Positions 48,101 to 58,372 of a stretch of 64,000 nucleotides of DNA are shown here, piece by piece. Each line of letters starts with the position of its first letter. Within the stretch, counting starts at the first letter, position 1. Source of the stretch: Macrothele yani (taxonomy: Eukaryota > Arthropoda > Arachnida > Araneae > Macrothelidae). Where the stretch lies: positions 114,823,072 to 114,887,071 of the forward strand of contig CM076999.1 of the NCBI GenBank assembly GCA_039090855.1, given 5' to 3'. A program made the translations under genes and the position numbers. The notes under the pieces were generated by a model, which was not told where the DNA came from, searched no databases, and saw nothing but the letters and a program-made list of their open reading frames with translations.

Positions 48101-49298
48101 GGAAGTGAAAAAACTGAACAACTTCGAACTCAAGGTCAGCAAGTGAGTACTGTTAATTCCAAGCATCGTTCTAGTGGCATCAACAGAATGGTTTCAGAAG
48201 TACAAATGGTTAACTGTGACCGAAGATGGAATGTTATGCACCATATGCCAGAAATATGCTACAATAACTGCTAATCGAGAATTAACATGGGTGGGTAATT
48301 ATACTCCTTGTGCTAGACTGAGGAAAGAAAGCCTTTTAAATCATGAAAAAAGTAAGATACACTGTGATGCCTGCTCACGTACTTCATCTGTTGCTTTACT
48401 GGAAAATACTGGGAGAGATCGTAAGATCTGTTTCACCTTTAAATAATTTGCAACGTGATGCTTTTTTAGGTGCACTGAAAAGTGTATATTGACTTGCCAA
48501 AAATGAATTGCCTCATAACTTTTTATGAATAATTATTAGAGCACTGCAAATTGATGAGATGCACTTAAGTATTTTGAAAGTGCAGAAAATGCTAATTACT
48601 TTGGAGAGAATTGTTCAAGAGCTCTTAGAGGTGCTAGTTTCAGAAATTCACTCCAATATAGTAAGTGAATTAGCCAAAAGTCATTTTTTTAGGTGCTGAG
48701 ACAACTGATATTTCAGTTGGAAAGCAATTAAAAATTCATACAAAATTTGTGTCCACAAAAAAAAAAATTAAAGTTGCTTTCCCAAGAATAAATAATGGAA
48801 AAGCTACAATTGCAAAGAATTTAACTGAAACATTAGGTGAATTAAATTTACAGCTTGAAAAGCTCGTTAGTTTGGGATCTGATGGTGCTGCGGAGATGAT
48901 TGGCAAGAATAAGGGTGTAGGGCAAAATTGCTGAAGGATGCAACTCAAAATATTTTAATTGTTTTGTGTAAATCATCGTCTAGCTTTGGCTAGTGCCCAG
49001 GCTGCACAATAAGTCAAGTATTTAGTAAAATTCAATGACACTCTGTGTCAGGTTTTTTTCTTTCAAAATGATGGTGTTCGAATGGCTGGATTGCACCACA
49101 TACAAGACATTTTTAACATACCTAAGATGAAACTGAAAATGGCCAGTGATACTATATAGCTTTTCCTCGAATAAATAATTTGAGATTTTGATTGTTACCA
49201 CCTTCATTGTTTTTGCTTATTTTATCTTCTATAACTGACAGAGGGGTTAGAGCTGGTGGGATACCTCGTCGTTATTCGGATTACCCGGATACCCGGAT

Positions 49299-49455
49299 GT
49301 TTTTATAAATGTACTTAAACCTTCTACAGTGGCTTTTCTCACGAGGCTGCTGTTCAGTCACTTCGTAAAACACTAATGAGTGTTGTGGCTGCACTGGTGA
49401 GAGAAGACATTGAATGAAATGTCACTGCAGAAGGTTTAAGTACATTTATAAAAAC
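49299..49455. repeat. 27-bp perfect inverted repeat within the hAT gene
   Basis: The arms 49299-49325 (starting GTTTTTATAAATGTACTTAA) and 49429-49455 are exact complements and enclose about 100 bp of hAT-like coding sequence. The right arm fits the coding frame (GLSTFIKTYSF), so the left arm looks like an inverted duplicate. Confidence 0.9.
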
Positions 49456-49649
49456 ATACTCATTTCTTCCTACATTAATGATGATGTGCGATAAATTGTC
49501 AATTTTGAGCAACCTATCTAAATCGGCTAAAATTGGCCCGCTCGGCCGAGACCTAGTTCCGAAAGCAATAACAGATGGCGCCACGGAAGCACTTCACCTC
49601 TCCTCCGCTCTTCTCGCACTTTCACGTGAAATGCATTACAGCTACTTAC

Positions 49650-50993
49650 ATAACTTAGTTTTCCGTCTCTGTTACGCAAGGGTTTTTTTTTTCCAATCTC
49701 TGCTCCTGCGATACATGGAACTGGAAAAAAGGTTCTTTAAAGAAGTTGGGAAGGATGAAGAAACCTCTATTTCATGGTGTGAAGAACAGGGTTTGTTTCC
49801 CACCTCTAAAAGATGTTCTGCATCCTAAAACACGTGAAACCAGGAACAACCATTGTGACGGACCAGAGGGCTGCATGTCGCAATCTGCCAAGCTGTAGCT
49901 ATGCTGGTTAACGTGTAGATTATGGTGCAAAATTCAGGTACGAAAAATTTCAAAAAACTGTGACGTACACCTTATTTGAAATCAAAAACGATGTAAAATA
50001 AAAAAAAAGTTCATTGATACTTATTTTTGAAAACGTTTTACGTAAAATTTACCTCTCTATACGGTACGCCGAAGTCCAGTCAGCGGCGACGATGACGCTG
50101 TGACTGCCGCTAAAGCATCTGCCACAGCTGCCCGTGGTCTCAGCGGAAGCATCCCGGCAAAACAGGTTACCTTCTAGGTTAACATGTAGATTATGTTTTG
50201 ATTTCAAATAAGATGTACGTCACAGTTTTTTGAAATTTTTCGTACCTGAATTTTGCACCATAATCTACACGTTAACCGTTTTTATACTTCCGGATGGACG
50301 GACGGAAAGACAGACTTGGGACTAATGGAACGTATTTTTGTATTGTATCTTATTGGTGTGAGGCGTCCCCGAGTCGAAAGAAATAATTTCTGTGCAAATT
50401 GGTTGTTTCGTTTCGGAGATATTTTTCTTATTAACCCCTTCCGCGCTTATCAGTTAGCCAAGCTGGAGGTCGCGCTGCACGTCTAGGCCTAACCTGTTTT
50501 GCCGGGATGCTTCCGCCCGAGACCACGGGCAGCCGTGGCATATGCTTTAGCGGCAGTCACAGCGTCGTCGCCGCTGACTGGATTTCGGCGTACCGCATAG
50601 AGAGGTAAATTTTAAGTAAAACTTTTTCAAAAATAAGTATCAATGAACTTTTTTTTTATTTTACATCGTTTTTGATTTCAAATAAGATGTACGTCACAGT
50701 TTTTTGAAATTTTTCGTCCCTGAATTTTGCACCATAATCTACACGTTAACCGCTATGCTCCTTTAACTGTGAGCCACTCCCTCAACTTCATTGATCCCAT
50801 CCCAGGGGCGCATACACATGGAGTAGAGAGCAATTGGCGTTCCCTGAAACATAAATTAACACAGGGCAACCAAAAAATGTATGTGGCAGACCATATTATG
50901 GAATCTTTATTCCGACGGAATTGCAGTCATTTCTCAGAACATTGCTTTCAAGTCCTGATTCATGCGATCATGCAGTTTTTCCCTGTCAGATAA
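49650..50993 (+). pseudogene. ISXO2/IS1595-like (Merlin superfamily) transposase remnant
   Basis: N-terminal part RFFKEVGKDEETSISWCEEQ then GLF (49730-49800), then VKPGTTIVTDQRAACRNLP (49840-49895). After a MITE insertion comes YAPLTVSHSLNFIDPIPGAH, then VESNWRSLKHKL (50754-50870). The order and the blocks PGTTI-TD, HSLNFIDP-TGAHT and ESNWR are those of ISXO2-like transposases, the DDE enzymes of Merlin elements. The zinc-ribbon-to-core middle is deleted. Outer ends were not found. Confidence 0.8.
49906..50751. mobile_element. foldback-type MITE (846 bp) in the ISXO2-like gene
   Basis: Ends GGTTAACGTGTAGATTATGG and its complement, with an exact 8-bp TSD GCTATGCT at 49898-49905 and 50752-50759. 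Left and right arms of roughly 260 bp (49906-50175 and 50491-50751) are near complements. The unique centre carries a third copy of the right-end sequence (about 50200-50275), so one end has been duplicated internally. No coding capacity. Confidence 0.93.
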
Positions 50994-52436
50994 AACTTTT
51001 ATTGCTTTTATTCTGCTAGGTAGACAGTTTCATATTCACGAGAAAAACTTATTCTTCCATCATTATAAATATTACAAACATATGGCACAATGTACATTCA
51101 TAAAGGTCCTTTTAAGGGGCACCTTTCATCCATATTATTCACTTCCTTTGACACTTTCACAACGTAACGCCACACTTCAGCAATATGTCGCCATCTATGG
51201 TCGCTTTAGATAACTTTCTGGGCCACTTTCGGAAGGTTAACATCTACATCATGGTTACGGCAAGATGCAGACTTAACCACTGTTAAATTAATATCAGAGG
51301 CAACCAAATCTAAAATAATTTTACTGAAATCTGACCCAGGAGAAATTTTCAGATATCTACCCTTGCTGTTGGAAAATGAGTGGATGGACCTGGCTGTCAA
51401 AGTAGATGAGGAAAGTGTAGAGCTGTACAAGAAAAATGTTTATAAATATCTGGATGTGATACAAATTCATTTAGAAGACAGATTCCCAGATATGCCAATA
51501 ATGTCAGTATTTTCTTTCATATTTAACCCTGTTGCTCTAAAAGAAACATCACCAGAGGGTTAGTGAGCTATGCAAAGAGTTATTTATTCACTAATCAGAA
51601 AATGGAAATCCCTTCCTTTTGATTATACTGCCACAAAAGCATAACGGAGTGTGGCCTCAGTGATGATCAGAAGTGACTCGTATAAAGATATGTCAACAAG
51701 AAACTGTCTCAAAACACTATCTATGAATCATGAACTTAGAGAAGCGTTCCCAAATTTATCCAAATTAGCAACAATTTGTCCCACTTTACCAAGTGTCAAC
51801 TGCAGAATGTGAAAGGCCATTCTCTGCTTTGAAAAGAATTAAACCTTGCCTACGAAACAGAATGAGCGAGAAAACTAAATTTATTGATCATTGCATTAGA
51901 AGGTCCTGATCCTTCAAATTTGAATTATGATCGAGATGCTGATAACTGGGCAGGGAAGAAAAATACATCAGAACACACTGGTTATACATGTACATCACAC
52001 ATGAAATTAAGAATAATGTAAACTCTGGCACCTTAAAAAACAGTTTCCATTTTTAACCCTGCAGGCAGGAATAAAAATTAGTTTTATTGCTAATTCAGTA
52101 AAACTTTAAAAATTTAATAAGCTGTGACTTCTTTTATGAGTACTTTTCTTATTGTGTTCCATATTAAGTGCACATAATAGTAAGAATGGAAAACTTATTC
52201 CTACATACACCATAAATACTGATGACTAACTGAAATCTACATAAATTTCATTTATTAGCAAGTACCCATTTTTTTATCAATTAAGTACAATTTCCTAATA
52301 TTTATCATGTTAGTTACCTTAATGCCCAATCACACTGCTATAAAAAATTTAATAAGTATAAAAATATTAGGCAAATATTTTTTTATCTTAATTTGTAGGG
52401 GGAGTTAAAAGTACCATCCAGCTAAAAAAAAAAAAA

Positions 52437-52452
52437 TCTAGGGAGAACACTA
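52437..52452 (-). mobile_element. hAT-family right terminus
   Basis: TCTAGGGAGAACACTA, the exact complement of the 16-bp terminus at 40700. It lies about 490 bp after the end of the hAT gene remnant and is its likely 3' end. Confidence 0.6.
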
Positions 52453-52459
52453 CAAGAAC

Positions 52460-53930
52460 TTTTGTTGCAACTAACAGCAATTTTTCTTCTCCAAAATATG
52501 ATTTTTACATTATATGGGGATCAAGGCATTAATGTATTTGCATTGTGCTGAGTTTTTTTCATAAGCTTCAATGGTTACTATCAGGAGAGATGTAACCGAT
52601 ACCCAAGCATTACAAGTATTGAGGTTTCTGTTGTAACTTCAATCCCTGATGTATTTCAGTCATTTTCCTTATTTCTGGTAGTTCATGAATTTGATCGAAA
52701 ACTACGAGAAGAAAAATGGCACAAATAGAAGTTGCTTATGCTGCAGGACATCACTCTTGCCAATAAATCAGACAAACAAATATTCCAGATATCAATGAGT
52801 TTTTCAAGTCGACGAACTATTTATCAGTGAAGTGGTCAGAATAAGTGGCACAAAAGAATGTGCGGATCACATCGCAGTTGAGGTCAAACAGTCAGAATTT
52901 TCACCTGCCGGTTTCTGAAACCAAACGATTACACATTGTTTTCTGAAACTACCATTACTGCAATAAAGGCGACGCACAAGCCTTTGAACTGCAAAAATAG
53001 TATGATCTTGAATTGGGACACCCCAGGCACATAGCTCACCATTTGAATTCTGCATTCACCAGAATTTTCTATGGAACTTTTCTGGCATGTTCTGCTACTC
53101 AATACATGGTTACCACGGTGCGACTTTATTCGCAAACTGCGATGCAACTTTGCTGCAAAAATGAATAAACAAAAATAACAGACACTTTTACAAAATTCCC
53201 GTAAAGAAGCTAAAACTGGTGGAAGCCACGTGTAACTGTAACAGAAGACACTAATTCCATTAAAGTAGCACTGGAAAGATACAAAAACAATTTCCTTTCC
53301 ATATGTTTCGCTGCATTAATGACAAAATAATGAAATATACAAAAAATTACTTACTTTTTCACTAAACCCCGTCATTATTTTCACCAAACCCACTAAACTA
53401 CGGGGCTACAAAAGGACTAACACGCCAATCCGCCAACACTAATGCCAGATTACTGGAGGAAAATGTGCGGTTAGCACATTCCGGTAACCGGCAGGAGGGT
53501 CCCGCTTGAGCTGCGCAGTATACGACGCGGTTAAATTGAAACGGCGCATGACGTGCAATGGACGCCCAATCCTCGGCTTCCCGCATCACTGTTTGTTTAC
53601 AATTGATGTGATGGAGTTTTCGCTATGAACGTAATTGATTTGCAACTGTTTGAAGTTTGTATCTCTATTTTGATGTTTATGTTGTGTTTATTTTGATACT
53701 TATTTACCACTGAGATAAATAAGTCCAAAGACGGAAGCGAAGCAAGATGTTATATTGCCGTCTCCCGTTGTAGGATATCTTAATATACTTACACAATAAA
53801 TTGTAGTCTAAGGTCCAGTTGACACCTAAAAGTATATATAATTTATGACTACAAAACTTGTGGTTTTGAGATAAACTAAAAATACCAACGTTTACCACAA
53901 TCAAAGGTTTATTATATATCGACTATAGTT
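52460..53930. other. non-coding stretch with a local GC-rich patch
   Basis: The part at about 53400-53590 is clearly richer in G, C and CpG than its surroundings. A 63-codon minus-strand frame crosses it without a recognisable domain. It could be a promoter or a transposon end; nothing decides. Confidence 0.3.
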
Positions 53931-54019
53931 TTGCAGAGCTATTGGCTTGGCATCATCAGGACGAATGGAGCGTAAACATTCAAATCATTGTGACATTTTA
54001 TTTTATCAAGAATACTGAT

Positions 54020-54235
54020 ATTTGCACCATGTATTTCCCAAGGATTTATCACTTCAAAAATTGGGGATTCAGAAATGCAAACATCAGGATTCCTTCAAAG
54101 TTTCTAATGCAAGAGTGTGTTCCCAACATTTCACCATTGTTACGAGAGTGACTTAAAGGCAGAGTTACTTGGGGTGACTAGCAGAAAAGTGTTGAAGCCT
54201 TATACTGTACCTACATGAAACATTCCCACGAGCAA
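54020..54235 (+). pseudogene. THAP zinc-finger fragment
   Basis: Reads HHVFPKDLSLQKLGIQKCK, then KVSNARVCSQHFTIV (about 54025-54140). After a one-base slip it reads KAELLGVTSRKVLKPYTVPT (to about 54220), ending in a stop. This order (FP-K-L, C-x2-HF, LKP-x-VPT) is that of a THAP domain minus its first Cys pair. The source may be a P element or a host THAP gene. The slip and stop make it non-functional. Confidence 0.7.
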
Positions 54236-54317
54236 TAATACTAGTATTAACAAGGTACAGTCACTCCAATATATATCTGAACTAAATTAAAAATGATAAA
54301 TCACGTGATCCTAAAAG

Positions 54318-54600
54318 GGAAGGGAACTCGTCTAAATGGTAAGATCCCGTTGCTCAAACCTTACCCCACCATTTAAAATGGTGAAGGCAACCCGTCTAAA
54401 ATTCAAGATCCCGTTGTTCTCCCAATATTACATTATATAAATGGTGTAAGCAACCCGTCTAACGTGAAAAGTGCCGTTATTATCACAATATAACGTTATA
54501 TAAATGGTGAAGGCAGCCCGTCTAACGTAAAAAGTCCCGTTACTTTCACAATTTAAAGAGGAAAGCAACCCGTCTGACCATTTTAAATGACGTCGTCACA
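54318..54600 (+). repeat. short tandem array, ~63-bp unit
   Basis: Five imperfect units with GCAACCCGTCTAA and, about 10 bp later, the word TCCCGTT, near 54318, 54386, 54448, 54511 and 54564. Spacers differ, and several contain AAATGGTGAAGGC. Confidence 0.8.
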
Positions 54601-54888
54601 ATTATCCTTCATTATATGTCAACAAAGGCGTAGAGTGTGTGAAAAGACATTATGAATACATAAAATATGACACCAAAGGCTGAATATGTGATAAAAGACT
54701 CATAATGTTAATAGATTTGCGAAAAGCATCACAATAGTAGAAAAAACTAACCCAAGACCCTTATTGTACATCACCAATGACTCGTAATTTGTAAAAACTC
54801 CCTCTTTACACATAATATGTCACCAATGGTCAAAAGACTTGTGTTAAAACTTCAAAACAAGAACCAATGGTCAGAAACTTGCACACAC

Positions 54889-54928
54889 AAAATGGGGAAA
54901 GAGGAACCAAGTCCTCTTTCCCCATTTT
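54889..54928. repeat. 17-bp perfect hairpin
   Basis: Arms AAAATGGGGAAAGAGGA and complement around the loop ACCAAG, followed by a T-rich run. Confidence 0.93.
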
Positions 54929-54969
54929 TTATTTTAATTTAACAATAATAGTATGTACAATAATATATA

Positions 54970-55185
54970 GCCGCCCCGGTGGCGCAGTGGTCTAAGCGAT
55001 GGCCTCTGATCATTCGTCCGAAAGGGGTCCGGGTTCGAATCCCGGTGAGGCATGGATGTTGTGTTTGCCTTACGGCACTAGCTCTCTCCCTTCCCTGGAA
55101 CCAGTGACCCTAAATTAGGGACGGGTGACTGCTTATAGCCCATTGAGTTGCTCACGGTGGTCGTTAAACCTCCAATCAAAAAAAA
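54970..55185 (+). mobile_element. tRNA-derived SINE, copy 1
   Basis: The head GCCGCCCCGGTGGCGCAGTG then GTCTAAGCG has an A box, and CGGGTTCGAATCCCG a B box. The body runs through GGAACCAGTGACCC to GTTAAACCTCCAATC and an A-rich tail. A 13-bp TSD ACAATAATATATA lies at 54957-54969 and 55186-55198. The intact Pol III boxes and exact TSD point to recent insertion. Confidence 0.95.
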
Positions 55186-55243
55186 ACAATAATATATAAT
55201 GAATGGATATAATAAATGAAATGAAGCATTTACAGTAGAGTAA

Positions 55244-55654
55244 TTACAATGTAGGCTGTATTGTAAACGTTAATGATGAAGAGTCACCATTTCCATTGTA
55301 CGCAACTTCAATTTTATAGCGTCCTTCCACATCAGACGTTTCCAGCACCGGAATGATGAGATTTCCCACAGCCATCAAGGGAACAGTTATTCTCAGAGGG
55401 GGAACTGCAAAAATGGGTAATGGTCCAGGTTGATTTGACGTTGACGGCTCTGTTGACAAAGATTCCGTTGACGGATCTGTTGCCGAATATTCCGTTGACC
55501 CTGAAGACGCCGAGTCCTCAAATCTCTCATCTGCCCGTAAATCCATGTATGTCTCCGCATCGTCATTATCCTCCATCTCTACGGGATTTTCACGATTGGG
55601 ATGCCGTCTCACATCACGCTTGCTTATCCTCCTCGTTCTCCTCTTCATCCCCAT
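55244..55654 (-). CDS. unrecognised 136-residue protein
   Basis: A clean frame from ATG to stop. The first ~20 residues are Arg/Lys-rich (MGMKRRTRRISKRDVRR). Then comes an acidic, Ser/Thr/Pro-rich stretch (about residues 28-78), and a final part of alternating hydrophobic residues suggestive of beta strands (PLRITVPLMAVGNLIIPVLE). I recognise no family. The basic start, low-complexity linker and beta-rich end are the build of a small nucleic-acid-binding or structural protein, but that is inference. It overlaps the end of the upstream 50-residue frame by 41 bases in another phase. No frameshift is evident, unlike its transposon neighbours. Confidence 0.4.
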   Translation of the reverse strand: MGMKRRTRRISKRDVRRHPNRENPVEMEDNDDAETYMDLRADERFEDSASSGSTEYSATDPSTESLSTEPSTSNQPGPLPIFAVPPLRITVPLMAVGNLIIPVLETSDVEGRYKIEVAYNGNGDSSSLTFTIQPTL

Positions 55655-55766
55655 ATTTATTCATGGGAACGTATTTCTTATCATGTTCATACGTTCCCAA
55701 CTTTGCGGCGACTCCATCATCCATATTCCGATAATTTTTTCGTTTCATTTGTCTAAGCTCGTACAT
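55614..55766 (-). CDS. unrecognised 50-residue acidic/basic small ORF
   Basis: The ATG at 55766 is the first after a TATA box at 55847-55854 and opens MYELRQMKRKNYRNMDDGVA. The end is very acidic (GDEEENEEDKQA). It overlaps the 136-residue frame. It may be a first exon, an upstream ORF, or the true start of a frameshifted gene. I know no homologue. Confidence 0.3.
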   Translation of the reverse strand: MYELRQMKRKNYRNMDDGVAAKLGTYEHDKKYVPMNKYGDEEENEEDKQA

Positions 55767-55846
55767 GTTTTATTCTAACAACAATATGTAAAGGGAAACT
55801 TGACGGGGAAAACTGGCAGAATGAAATGAAGTTAGGACGCTCACTC

Positions 55847-55854
55847 CTTTTATA
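55847..55854 (-). promoter_or_regulatory. TATA box candidate
   Basis: TATAAAAG on the minus strand, 80 bases before the ATG of the 50-residue frame, followed by GAGTGAGCG. Position and match are good for a Pol II core promoter, and a TGACGTCA-like site (TTGACGTCATA) lies upstream near 56040. Confidence 0.4.
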
Positions 55855-56063
55855 CTCTATAGAATATCCTTCATGTGCACATCTCGTGTTACTCGTGATG
55901 TAGAAATGGAAAAACAACAACACGTTAGCTCTGTGGAACACGAGATGCGAAATAGGATACGATCAAACCATTGGAATAAATGAAATTATGTCGCATATCA
56001 CATGTCATATGATAAAAATAGATTCACCTAAACCTTTTATGACGTCAACAGGAAGTTATGAAA

Positions 56064-56107
56064 CGGCTTTCCAATATGGGTGCTATAGCACCCATATTGG
56101 AAAGCCG
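56064..56107. repeat. 44-bp perfect palindrome without loop
   Basis: CGGCTTTCCAATATGGGTGC then TA on the left, mirrored exactly on the right, with the centre between 56085 and 56086. It stands between the small ORFs' upstream region and the LINE fragment. Confidence 0.95.
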
Positions 56108-56109
56108 AA

Positions 56110-57060
56110 TCTTGGTGTAACCAAATAGCCGAATCTTTGCACTTGCATTTCATAGATGTTATTAATAATATCAATGTATGCATCTTCAATACCGCAGGAT
56201 TTCAAAGCCATTGTAACTGCTGATGGTTTTTACTGAATCAAAGTCCTTTTCATAATCGATAAAAGCAATGCACAATGGAAGTTCATATTCCCTCGCTCTT
56301 TCAATTAGTTCTCTCAGTACGTGGATATGATCTATAGTGCTGTAGCCACTCCTAAATCCAGCTTGTTCTCTCGGTTGAGCCATGTCCAGTGTCACCTTCA
56401 AGCGGTGTGAAAGAACTTTAGTGAAGATTTTATAAGCCGTCCCGGTGGCGCAGTGGTCTAAGCGATGGCCTCTGATCATTCGTCCGAAAGGGGTCCGGGT
56501 TCGAATCCCGGCGAGGCATGGATGTTGTGTTTGTCTTACGGCACTGGCTCTCTCCCTTCCCTGGAACCAGTGACCCTAAATTAGGGACGGGCGACTGCTT
56601 ATAGCCCATTGCGTTGCTCACGGTGGTCGTTAAACCTCCAATCAAGAACAATCAAGAAACAAGAAGATTTTATAAACCACTGATAGGAGGCTGATAGGTC
56701 TGTAGTTCCCGAGATCTTCAATGTCACCTTTTTTATGTAGCAGGATCATTGTAGCATTGTTCCAATCCTCAGGATCTTCCCTTCATTACAACACCGAGTG
56801 AAAACTTGGGCGAGGGCTGTTTCAATTTCTCCACTTGTTTCTTGTATGATTTCTACAGTAATTCAATCTTCTCCTAGAGCTTTTCCCCCGTTTCATGTTC
56901 TTGATGGCATGTGCAACTTCTGCTGGGAGGACTGGAAGAACTCTGGTACTTTGCGTAATGTCTGGAGTACATGTATCATCCTTGTTATATAGTTTTGAGT
57001 AGAAATATTTCACTCTTGTCAAAATTTCATCTCTATTTCTTGTTACAGAACCATCTTCAT
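56110..57060 (-). pseudogene. LINE reverse transcriptase fragment
   Basis: From right to left: GSVTRNRDEILTRVKYFYSK (about 57030), a middle part, [20 protein letters not shown] then ISLLSVVYK (about 56740). After the SINE insertion come IFTKVLSHRLKVTLD, EQAGFRSGYSTIDHIHVLRE and CIAFIDYEKDFDSV with the first catalytic Asp (about 56240), and a frame-shifted SCGIEDAYIDIINNIYE. These are the early RT motifs of non-LTR retrotransposons; the YADD region is missing. The element is truncated on both sides. Confidence 0.9.
56436..56662 (+). mobile_element. tRNA-derived SINE, copy 2 (inside the LINE)
   Basis: Same family as copy 1, inserted into the LINE with an exact 13-bp TSD GAAGATTTTATAA at 56423-56435 and 56663-56675. 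The tail CAATCAAGAACAATCAAGAA shows duplication of a short tail unit. Confidence 0.95.
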
Positions 57061-57067
57061 TTTGCTT

Positions 57068-58310
57068 ACAGGCCCGTGCGACTAGCGGAACACGCAGACA
57101 TCAATAGTTCGTGTGGCCCCCATGGCTGGTAATAACGGCCGTTACACGCCACGGTATCGAACGGAAGAGGATTTCGATGTGGGCTTGGGGCATGTTGGTC
57201 CAGGCTGCTTCCACACGTTACCACAGTCCATCAAGCGTAGCCGCGGGTGGTGCTTGCCTGGCCACTCGGTTGTCGATCAGCGACCAGACGTGATTGATGG
57301 GCGACGTATCGGGAGAACAGGCGGGCCACGGCAGCAGTGACACCAGGTGGGCCGTGAAAAATTGTTGCACGATGCCACCTGCGGGCGCGCGTTATCCTGT
57401 TTAAACGTGGGCGCTGGCAGGTCCTGCAGGTAAGGGAGGACTACAGGCTCCAAAATGTCGGAGATGGTGCGGTGGCTGTCGAGTTGACCGGCGATGCGTA
57501 CGAGATGGATGCGGGTGTCATGTCCAAATGCGCCCCAAACCATAACGCCAGGCGACGGACCGGTATGGCGATGCATAATGCAGGCGTCATACAGTCTCTC
57601 GCCGCGGTGCCGCCATACGCGGATCTAACCATCATGGTGTTGCAGGCAGAAGCGGGATTCGTCGGAAAAGACAACGTCGTGCCATTCCGTCGTCCAGGTG
57701 CGGCGTTCAACGGCCCACTGCCGCCGCACTCGTTGGTGGTGTAAACGTCAATGGTAATCGGAGCAATGGGCGCCGTGCGAGAAGTCCCCGCATCTACAGA
57801 CGGCGTCGAACGGTGCGTGCTGACACAGGTTGTTGCGCAACGCACCCTAACTCCTGCGCTAACGTACGTGATGTGACGGTGCGAGCCGTCAATGCCCGCC
57901 GCACAACATGCCGGTCCCCTCATTCGGTGGTGTGCTGCGGCGGCGGCAATCGCTCACGTCGGTCCGTCCGTTCCTCCTGCACCCACTGAATCCATACTCG
58001 CCTCAGTGTGGCTGGATGTCGTCCCTCACGGGCGCCGATGTCTCGGTACGATAAACCGCCATCGCGAAATGCCACTATTCGTCCTCTGTCGAACTCCGAA
58101 ACGTGCTGGAATGACTACCGTGTTCTGAGACGAGACATCAGGAAGCTTCACACGCACAGGTCTGGCAGCACAATACACTTCCACTACTTACACCCCGCCT
58201 TCTGTGCACCCTTCTTATAGTGGTCCTCTCGCGGGCGACGCATGCTTCGAATTTGAGGCCAATCGGATGCTTCCTTCTTGGTGTTGCATTTTGGGTGGCC
58301 AACAGTGTAA
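57068..58310 (-). mobile_element. Tc1-like DNA transposon, decayed
   Basis: Bounded by the LINE piece on the left and non-repeat DNA on the right. The right end (read inward) starts TACACTGTTGGCCACCCAAA; the left end TACAGGCCCGTG matches it only weakly, so exact ends are uncertain. Internal DNA is GC-rich compared with the window. Confidence 0.65.
57200..58140 (-). pseudogene. Tc1-like transposase, many frameshifts
   Basis: From right to left: the HTH (FDRGRIVAFRDGGLSYRDIG, about 58080), RTVRRRL with ARRPLLRLPL (about 57800), and first-Asp-block remnants near 57680. Then come PSPGVMVWGAFGHDTRIHLV (57550), the second Asp in FKQDNARPQVA (57390) and, after a slip, SPDTSPINHVW near 57300, where Asn replaces the catalytic Glu. 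Frame changes separate nearly every block. Confidence 0.82.
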
Positions 58311-58372
58311 ATAAATAAGTGAATAAATTGCAACCCTTTCTTCATCTCTTCCTCCGCAATTTAAATTTCATT

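Larger units (their letters stand above)
48174..51960 (+). pseudogene. hAT transposase (ZNF862/KIAA1586-like), decayed and interrupted
   Basis: The N-terminal zinc-finger-like part reads STEWFQKYKWLTVTEDGML then CTIC (48180-48250), with later His/Cys near 48360. The catalytic-core piece is NGKATIAKNLTETLGELN, then KLVSLGSDGAAEMIGKNKGVG (to 48920), holding the second catalytic Asp. The C-terminal part (51230-51560) is followed by the dimerisation motif with the catalytic Glu, STAECERPFSALKRIK (about 51800). Stops and frameshifts are numerous. The middle is displaced by an ISXO2-like gene and a MITE between about 49500 and 51200. Confidence 0.8.

Noticed and set aside
52219..52240. hammerhead ribozyme (CTGATGA followed by GAAA)
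   Set aside because: The intervening bases cannot form a credible stem II and no flanking stems fit. I also found no hammerhead core in the Penelope terminal segments, where some families have one.
54970..55055. a functional tRNA gene
   Set aside because: The A and B boxes belong to a SINE head: the same head and body recur with TSDs at several sites, and the acceptor stem is not maintained.
57441..57923. 160-codon minus-strand frame as a gene
   Set aside because: It is an out-of-phase reading of the GC-rich Tc1-like transposase.
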